From NCBI GenBank assembly GCA_964434165.1, contig CAYSUS010000126.1, positions 1 through 18,873 on the forward strand: 18,873 bases of DNA, in the 5' to 3' direction. Within the stretch, counting starts at the first letter, position 1. Every line of letters begins with the position of its first letter. The DNA is from CAYSUS01 sp964434165. Lineage in GTDB: Bacteria > Planctomycetota > Planctomycetia > Pirellulales > Thermoguttaceae. A program made the position numbers and the translations under genes. A model generated the notes under the pieces. That model did no database searches. It was not told the DNA's origin and saw only the letters and a list, made by a program, of their open reading frames with translations. This document shows positions 14,425 to 18,873 of this stretch, piece by piece.

Positions 14425-15566
14425 TGGACCCGCAAATGCTCATCGAGCCTGCCGCCTCCTCGACCGTTCCCGCGCCGTTCTGGTTCGTCACGTTCTTCAA
14501 GGTGCTGGGCTTCGTACTGCACGCCGTGCCCATGAACCTGTGGTACGCGGGCGTGATCCTCTCGGTCGTCCTCTACGCCCGGGGAGACGAGCACGGGCGC
14601 CGCTTCGCATCGCGACTGATGATGCAGATGCCCATCATTGTGGCGGTCGGCGTCAACCTGGGCATCGTGCCCCTGCTGTTCGTCCAGGTGTCGTACGGAC
14701 AAGTCTTCTATCCCGCCACGATTCTCATGGCGTGGTCCTGGCTGGCGATCATCGGCCTTCTGATTCCGGCCTACTACGGCGTCTACCTGTACTCCTTCGG
14801 GGTTCGCGAAGGAGAAGGAGGCATGACTCCACTGCGCCGTGTCGCTGGATGGGTCGCGGCTGTGATGTTCATCGTCATTGGGTTCCTGTTCGCCAACGGC
14901 TGGAGCCTGATGACCCACGTGGACGCGTGGCCTAAGATATTCCGCGACCACAGCCTCGCGGGCGCCGCCCTGGGCACGGGCTTGAACCTCTCCGATCCCA
15001 CGCTGCTGCCGCGGTGGCTGATGATGTTCGGCCTGGCGATCACGACCACCTCGGCCTGGATCGCCGTGGACGCCGCCTGGTTCGCCGTGCGCGACGGCGA
15101 GGCCTATCGCCGCTGGGCGGTGGACTTCGCCTGGAAGGCCTACTCCGTCGGGCTGGCGTGGTTCGCCCTGTTCGGCTCCTGGTACGTGTTCGGAACCTGG
15201 CCGGCCGAGGTCGGCCAGTCCATGCTCTCCGGCCCGCTCGTCGTGCTCACGCTGCTGACCGGCGCAGCCCCGGGCCTGCCGTGGCTGCTGCTCTTCCTCG
15301 CCCGCCAGCGGGGCGGCCCGATCAATCGCACCTGGGCCTCGCTGGTGGCGGCCGGGCAGTTCGGCGTGCTGGCCGTCAACGGGACCAGCCGGCAGATCGT
15401 GCAGAACATCGAGGTCTGGGACTACTTCCCGGTCGCGGCCCAGCAGGAGCAGGTCCAATGGGGCCCAATGGTGATGTTCCTCCTGGTCTTCGTAGCAGGG
15501 CTGGCCCTGGTGGCGTGGATGCTGGCCAAAGCGGTTCAGGCCTCGCAGACCGCGCTCGAGGCTTGA
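14424..15566 (+). CDS. Second membrane subunit of the bd-like oxidase
   Basis: A 380-residue polytopic protein with roughly nine membrane helices, translated from ATG 14424, which overlaps the upstream TGA by one base; GAGGAG lies just before. Early His33 in V-L-H-A-V-P-M-N-L-W sits where a haem-ligating His is found in CydA proteins, and the conserved-looking N-G-T-S-R-Q-I-V-Q-N-I-E (319-330) precedes the final helix. It resembles CydA more than CydB, so the pair may be an A plus A' arrangement. It has no CxxCH. The coupling and the matching membrane topology support a two-subunit complex with the preceding protein. No cydX, cydC or cydD is present nearby. The family-level function is inferred from the partner more than from its own motifs. 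Confidence 0.78.
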   Translation: MDPQMLIEPAASSTVPAPFWFVTFFKVLGFVLHAVPMNLWYAGVILSVVLYARGDEHGRRFASRLMMQMPIIVAVGVNLGIVPLLFVQVSYGQVFYPATILMAWSWLAIIGLLIPAYYGVYLYSFGVREGEGGMTPLRRVAGWVAAVMFIVIGFLFANGWSLMTHVDAWPKIFRDHSLAGAALGTGLNLSDPTLLPRWLMMFGLAITTTSAWIAVDAAWFAVRDGEAYRRWAVDFAWKAYSVGLAWFALFGSWYVFGTWPAEVGQSMLSGPLVVLTLLTGAAPGLPWLLLFLARQRGGPINRTWASLVAAGQFGVLAVNGTSRQIVQNIEVWDYFPVAAQQEQVQWGPMVMFLLVFVAGLALVAWMLAKAVQASQTALEA

Positions 15567-15893
15567 GCCCCGCCACGGTCCTTCCCAATCCTCCGTCGTT
15601 TCGATACGCTGTAGTCCGCAAACGCCGTCACCATCCATGGCGGTTGCGCATCTAGAGGAGGAGTGCCGGGAGTTCGTTCGCGCCGGCCGGTCCGGGTGGG
15701 ATGCCCGGTGGCTGCGCTCTTTCTGCCCGCTCGGTCGCGGATGGATCGCTCCGGCCGCTGTACTACTAACAGCAGGGATCGTGAACTTCTTCACAATGCT
15801 TAGCGACCCACGGGAGCGGGAAGTGCCGGCGGTGCGGCAGCACCGGTTGGGCTGGCGGCCCCGGCCGCCCTGCGCTACAGGAGGCATTACGCC
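15567..15893. other. Spacer between oxidase and efflux operons
   Basis: These 327 nt hold no gene I trust. Two inverted repeats stand out. GTGAA-N4-TTCAC at 15781-15794 is the size of a repressor operator. GGCGGCC-CC-GGCCGCC at 15854-15869 forms a 7-bp stem ending 9 nt before the AGGAGG of the adaptor gene and could affect its translation. I found no strong promoter and no clear terminator for the oxidase operon. Confidence 0.45.
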
Positions 15894-17003
15894 ATGAAGC
15901 TCAAAGGTCCGTGGATCGGCATCCTCAAGACGGGCGGGCTGCTCGCGGTGGGGATGGTTGTCATGGTCGGTATCATCGCCTGGATGGCCGGGCTGTTCAT
16001 TGAGAAGATCCCGCCGGGCAGCCAGGCCCAAGCCGCCCCCGCCAGGGACCTGCCTTTTGACCAGGTCCACAAGGTCCACAAGACCTACTATGAGGAGGCG
16101 GTGGGCTCGCTCAAGGCCGCCAGCCGCACGGAGATCTCCTCGCGCGTGATGGCCGAGATCACGGCGATCCACGTGATCGCCGGCCAGCCGGTTCAGGAGG
16201 GTGAGACGCTCATCGAGCTCGATCGCCGCAAGCTCGAGGCCGAGGTCCGCCGGGCCCAGGCCCAGTTGGGAGCCGCCAAGGCCGAGACGGAGCAGGCCGA
16301 GACCAACTACCGCCGCATGGAGGCCCTCCGCAAGACCCAGACCATCAGCCAGTCCGAGCTCGACGAGGCCACGCGCCGCCGCGACGTGGCCGTGGCCGAA
16401 TTGGACAAGGCCCGGCAGGCCATCGAGGAGGCCAACGTCCTGCTCTCTTATACCACGATCCGGGCTCCCAAGGCCGGGATGATCGTCGACAAGCTTGCCC
16501 AGGTGGGCGACGTGGCCCAGCCCGGCGTGCCGCTCTTGGTGCTTTACGATCCGGCCTCGCTCCGCCTGGAGGCCCCGGTGATGGAGGGTCTTGCCGTGCA
16601 GCTCCGCGTGGGCCAGAAGCTCACCGTGCACATCGACGCGATCGACGCGGACTTCGAGGGCCTGGTGGACGAGATCGTGCCGCAGGCCGAGGCGGCCAGC
16701 CGCTCGTTCCTGGTCAAGGTCCGCCTGCCGCGGCGCGAGGAGCTCCGCGAGGGGATGTACGGCCGGCTCCTCATCCCGGCCGGCCAGCGCGACCACCTGT
16801 GCCTGAACATGGACGCCATCGAGCGGATCGGCCAGCTCGAGTTCGTCGACGTGCTCCGCGACGACGGGACCGTGGAGCGGCGGTTCATCCGCACCGGACG
16901 CATCGGCATGCCCGGCCGCATCGAGGTCCTCAGCGGGCTGAAGGAGGGCGAGAAGGTCGTCCTCAAGCAGCCTTCCCAGGCCGAAACTCCCACAACGGAC
17001 TGA
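15894..17003 (+). CDS. RND efflux periplasmic adaptor (HlyD/AcrA family)
   Basis: A 369-residue membrane fusion protein that links an inner-membrane RND pump to an outer-membrane channel. One N-terminal membrane anchor (about 12-36) is followed by the first half of the lipoyl/barrel-sandwich domain (80-110, I-S-S-R-V-M-A-E-I-T...V-Q-E-G-E-T-L-I-E-L-D). A coiled-coil hairpin at about 110-183 is rich in Ala, Glu and Arg. The second lipoyl half contains T-I-R-A-P-K-A-G-M-I-V (188-198), and beta-barrel and membrane-proximal domains follow to G-L-K-E-G-E-K-V-V (348-356). AGGAGG at 15879-15884 with 9-nt spacing fixes the start. It has no lipoprotein cysteine, unlike AcrA. The permease begins 21 nt downstream, so they form one operon; substrates are unknown, and no outer-membrane channel gene is in view. 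Confidence 0.93.
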   Translation: MKLKGPWIGILKTGGLLAVGMVVMVGIIAWMAGLFIEKIPPGSQAQAAPARDLPFDQVHKVHKTYYEEAVGSLKAASRTEISSRVMAEITAIHVIAGQPVQEGETLIELDRRKLEAEVRRAQAQLGAAKAETEQAETNYRRMEALRKTQTISQSELDEATRRRDVAVAELDKARQAIEEANVLLSYTTIRAPKAGMIVDKLAQVGDVAQPGVPLLVLYDPASLRLEAPVMEGLAVQLRVGQKLTVHIDAIDADFEGLVDEIVPQAEAASRSFLVKVRLPRREELREGMYGRLLIPAGQRDHLCLNMDAIERIGQLEFVDVLRDDGTVERRFIRTGRIGMPGRIEVLSGLKEGEKVVLKQPSQAETPTTD

Positions 17004-17024
17004 CGGAGACGACGAGGTGCGCTG

Positions 17025-18873
17025 ATGACGGACCAAACGGACCACCCGGAGCCGAGGCCGTTTCTCACCCGCATCGTGGAGGTCTTCCTCCGCGGCGACG
17101 TGGCGATCCTGCTGACGGTCATCGCCCTGATCCTCGGGTTTGCGGCCCTGTACCTGACGCCGCGCGAGGAGGAGCCGCAGATCGTCGTGCCCCTGGCCGA
17201 CGTGCTGATCTCCGCCCCGGGCATCTCGGCCGAGGAAATCGAGCAGACGATCACCACCCGCCTGGAGAAGCTCCTCTACCAGATCGACGGCGTGGAGTAC
17301 GTGTACTCCATGTCGCGGCCCGGGCAGGCCGTGGTCACCGTGCGGTTCTACGTGGGCGAGGACCGCGAGGACTCGCTCGTCAAGCTCTACAACAAGATCC
17401 AGTCCAACGTCGACCAGATCCCCACGAGCGTCACCGGCTGGGTCGTCAAGCCCATCGAAGTGGACGACGTCCCCATCGTCAACGTCACGCTGTGGTCGGA
17501 CCGGCCCGAGCTGTACAGCGACCACGCGCTGCGGCGGATCGCCGAGGAGCTGCAGCACGAGCTCCAGTCGATCCGCGACACGAACCGTATCGCAGTCATT
17601 GGCGGGCGCCCGCGTCGGATTCGCGTCGAGCTGAACCCGCAACTGCTGGCCTCGCGCCGGACCTCGGCCCTGCAGGTCGCCCGGGCGATTCAGGCGAGCA
17701 ACGTGAACGTGCGCGCCGGCACCTTCGAGCAACAGGACGAGGAGCTCGTCGTCGATGCGGGCGCGTTCGTGCGCGACGCCAGGGAGCTGGAGGAGCTGGT
17801 CGTCAACGTGTTCGACCGGCGCCCCGTGTACCTGAAGGACGTGGCCGAGGTGATCGACGGCCCGGCCGAGGTGGAGAGCTTCAGTTGGATCGGCTTCGGC
17901 CCCGCGGCCAAGGCCCCCCTGAACCCGGTGGACGAAGCGGGACACGGGCGGGAGGATGAGCAGGACGAAGCCTCGCTCGGCGAGGCGGTGACGCCTGGCG
18001 GCCTCTACCCCGCGGTGCACATCGCCGTGGCCAAGCGCAAGGGGAGCAACGCGGTGTGGGTGGCCCGGTCGGTCGAGGCCCGCATGGCCCGACTGGCGCC
18101 CACGCACCTGCCCGACGGCGTCCATTACCGCATTACGCGCGACTACGGCGAGACGGCCAACGAGAAGGTCAACGAGCTGGTCGAGAGCCTGGCCATCGCC
18201 GTGCTCACCGTGGTCGGGCTGATCGGGATCGTGATCGGCTGGCGCGCGGCGGGCGTCGTGGCGCTGCCCATCCCGGTCTGCTACGGCGTGACGCTGTTCA
18301 TCAACTACATGGTGGGCTACACGATCAACCGCGTGACGCTGTTCGCGCTGATCCTCTCGCTAGGTCTGCTGGTCGACGACCCGATCACCGACGTGGAGAA
18401 CATCGCCCGCTACTTCGCCATGCGCGTGCTGCCGCCGCGCGAATCGGTGCTCAAGGCGATCCAGGAAGTGCGGCCGGCGTTGATCCTCTCCACCCTGGCG
18501 ATCATCGCCAGCTTCCTGCCGCTGTTCTTCATCACCGGCATGATGGGGCCCTACATGGCGCCGATGGCCATGAACGTACCGCTGACGGTGGCTGTCTCGA
18601 CCGTGGTCTCGTTCATGATCACGCCGTGGCTGGCGATGGTGGCCCTCCGCGGGCGCTCGAAGAAGGGCGCGGCGGGAAAAGAGGAAGAGGCGTTCGACAT
18701 CGAGCAGAGCGCCCTGTACCGCGCTAGCCGCGCCATCCTGGGGCCGATCCTCGACCGCCGCTTGCTTGCCTGGTCGGTGCTGGGCGGCGTGCTGCTGGTG
18801 TTCGTCGGGGCCCTCATGCTGCCGGCCTTCCGCGTCGTGCCGCTGAAGATGCTCCCGTACGACAACAAGAACG
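17025..18873 (+). CDS. RND efflux permease (AcrB/AcrD/AcrF-like), 3' end cut by window
   Basis: 616 residues are visible of a family usually over 1000 long; the frame is open at the window end. The start at 17025 has GAGGTG upstream. The first membrane helix (about 26-44) ends in the family signature T-P-R-E-E-E-P-Q-I (45-53), followed by periplasmic porter subdomains, helices 2-6 (about 385-545) and a second cytoplasmic loop. The proton-relay pair is Asp451-Asp452 in L-L-V-D-D-P-I-T-D-V-E-N, where the usual V-D-D-A-I-V is replaced by D-D-P-I-T-D, marking a divergent branch. An acidic, hydrophilic insertion at about 297-325 (E-A-G-H-G-R-E-D-E-Q-D-E-A) interrupts the porter domain just before the strand Y-P-A-V-H-I-A-V. 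It would export small molecules by proton antiport with the adaptor encoded upstream. The specificity is unknown. Confidence 0.92.
   Translation, partial: MTDQTDHPEPRPFLTRIVEVFLRGDVAILLTVIALILGFAALYLTPREEEPQIVVPLADVLISAPGISAEEIEQTITTRLEKLLYQIDGVEYVYSMSRPGQAVVTVRFYVGEDREDSLVKLYNKIQSNVDQIPTSVTGWVVKPIEVDDVPIVNVTLWSDRPELYSDHALRRIAEELQHELQSIRDTNRIAVIGGRPRRIRVELNPQLLASRRTSALQVARAIQASNVNVRAGTFEQQDEELVVDAGAFVRDARELEELVVNVFDRRPVYLKDVAEVIDGPAEVESFSWIGFGPAAKAPLNPVDEAGHGREDEQDEASLGEAVTPGGLYPAVHIAVAKRKGSNAVWVARSVEARMARLAPTHLPDGVHYRITRDYGETANEKVNELVESLAIAVLTVVGLIGIVIGWRAAGVVALPIPVCYGVTLFINYMVGYTINRVTLFALILSLGLLVDDPITDVENIARYFAMRVLPPRESVLKAIQEVRPALILSTLAIIASFLPLFFITGMMGPYMAPMAMNVPLTVAVSTVVSFMITPWLAMVALRGRSKKGAAGKEEEAFDIEQSALYRASRAILGPILDRRLLAWSVLGGVLLVFVGALMLPAFRVVPLKMLPYDNKN

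Noticed and set aside
15637..15897. An 86-codon open frame ending in an ATGA overlap with the adaptor gene
   Set aside because: There is no ribosome site at its start and no domain, its Arg/Pro content resembles shadow frames, and its only hydrophobic stretch is short. The overlap is suggestive but not enough.
14292..18125. A 1277-codon open frame on the minus strand
   Set aside because: It lies antisense to the oxidase and RND genes, has a His/Asp/Gly/Arg-rich composition with no domain, and has no ribosome site; it is a by-product of high GC content at third codon positions.
1..18873. tRNA or rRNA genes, CRISPR arrays, transposases, integrase or phage genes
   Set aside because: I looked for cloverleaf-type sequence, regularly spaced direct repeats and mobile-element motifs and saw none; nearly all of the window is accounted for by the listed genes.

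Overview
The window is GC-rich (roughly 65-70%), densely coded bacterial chromosome. Two proteins without a named function (7604-8347, and the two-helix HAMP-like protein at 8611-9108), a very large DUF3857/transglutaminase/TPR protein and a PF12831-type FAD oxidoreductase together suggest an uncultured Planctomycetota or related PVC bacterium. That placement is inference from gene style; there is no rRNA or marker gene here to prove it. Good sigma70-like promoters (for example TTGACA-N18-TATACT before 7604) and Shine-Dalgarno sites fixed several starts.

Layout. 1-1308: 3' part of a FAD-dependent oxidoreductase (+). 1344-5438: a 1364-residue exported transglutaminase/TPR protein (-). 5714-6445: an SDR oxidoreductase (+), divergent from it with both promoters visible between them. 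6591-7410: a methylated-DNA cysteine methyltransferase and a small downstream ORF (-). 7604-9108: two unnamed proteins (+). 9211-10248: an RluA-type pseudouridine synthase (+), convergent with an RlmI-like rRNA methyltransferase (10278-11594, -). 11952-12837: a cassette of very small genes (+): a zinc-finger anti-sigma-like protein, a one-helix protein interrupted by an in-frame UGA, and a DUF2892 membrane protein. 12967-15566: a two-gene cytochrome bd-like oxidase whose first subunit carries a fused cytochrome c domain. 15894-18873: an RND efflux adaptor and the N-terminal 616 residues of its permease, cut by the window edge.

The most interesting point is the small gene at 12353. It has a strong ribosome site, encodes one transmembrane helix of about 30 residues, and meets UGA at 12449-12451. 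The same frame then continues as Met-Ser-Gly-Ala-Cys, giving a U-M-S-G-A-C redox-like motif, and stays open until it overlaps the next gene by ATGA. A GC hairpin with a 5-nt apical loop starts 13 nt after the UGA, at the distance expected for a bacterial SECIS. I read this as a candidate selenoprotein, with plain termination as the main alternative. It sits beside a DUF2892 protein with its own CPM cysteine and just upstream of a bd-like terminal oxidase, so the block may be a membrane redox module.
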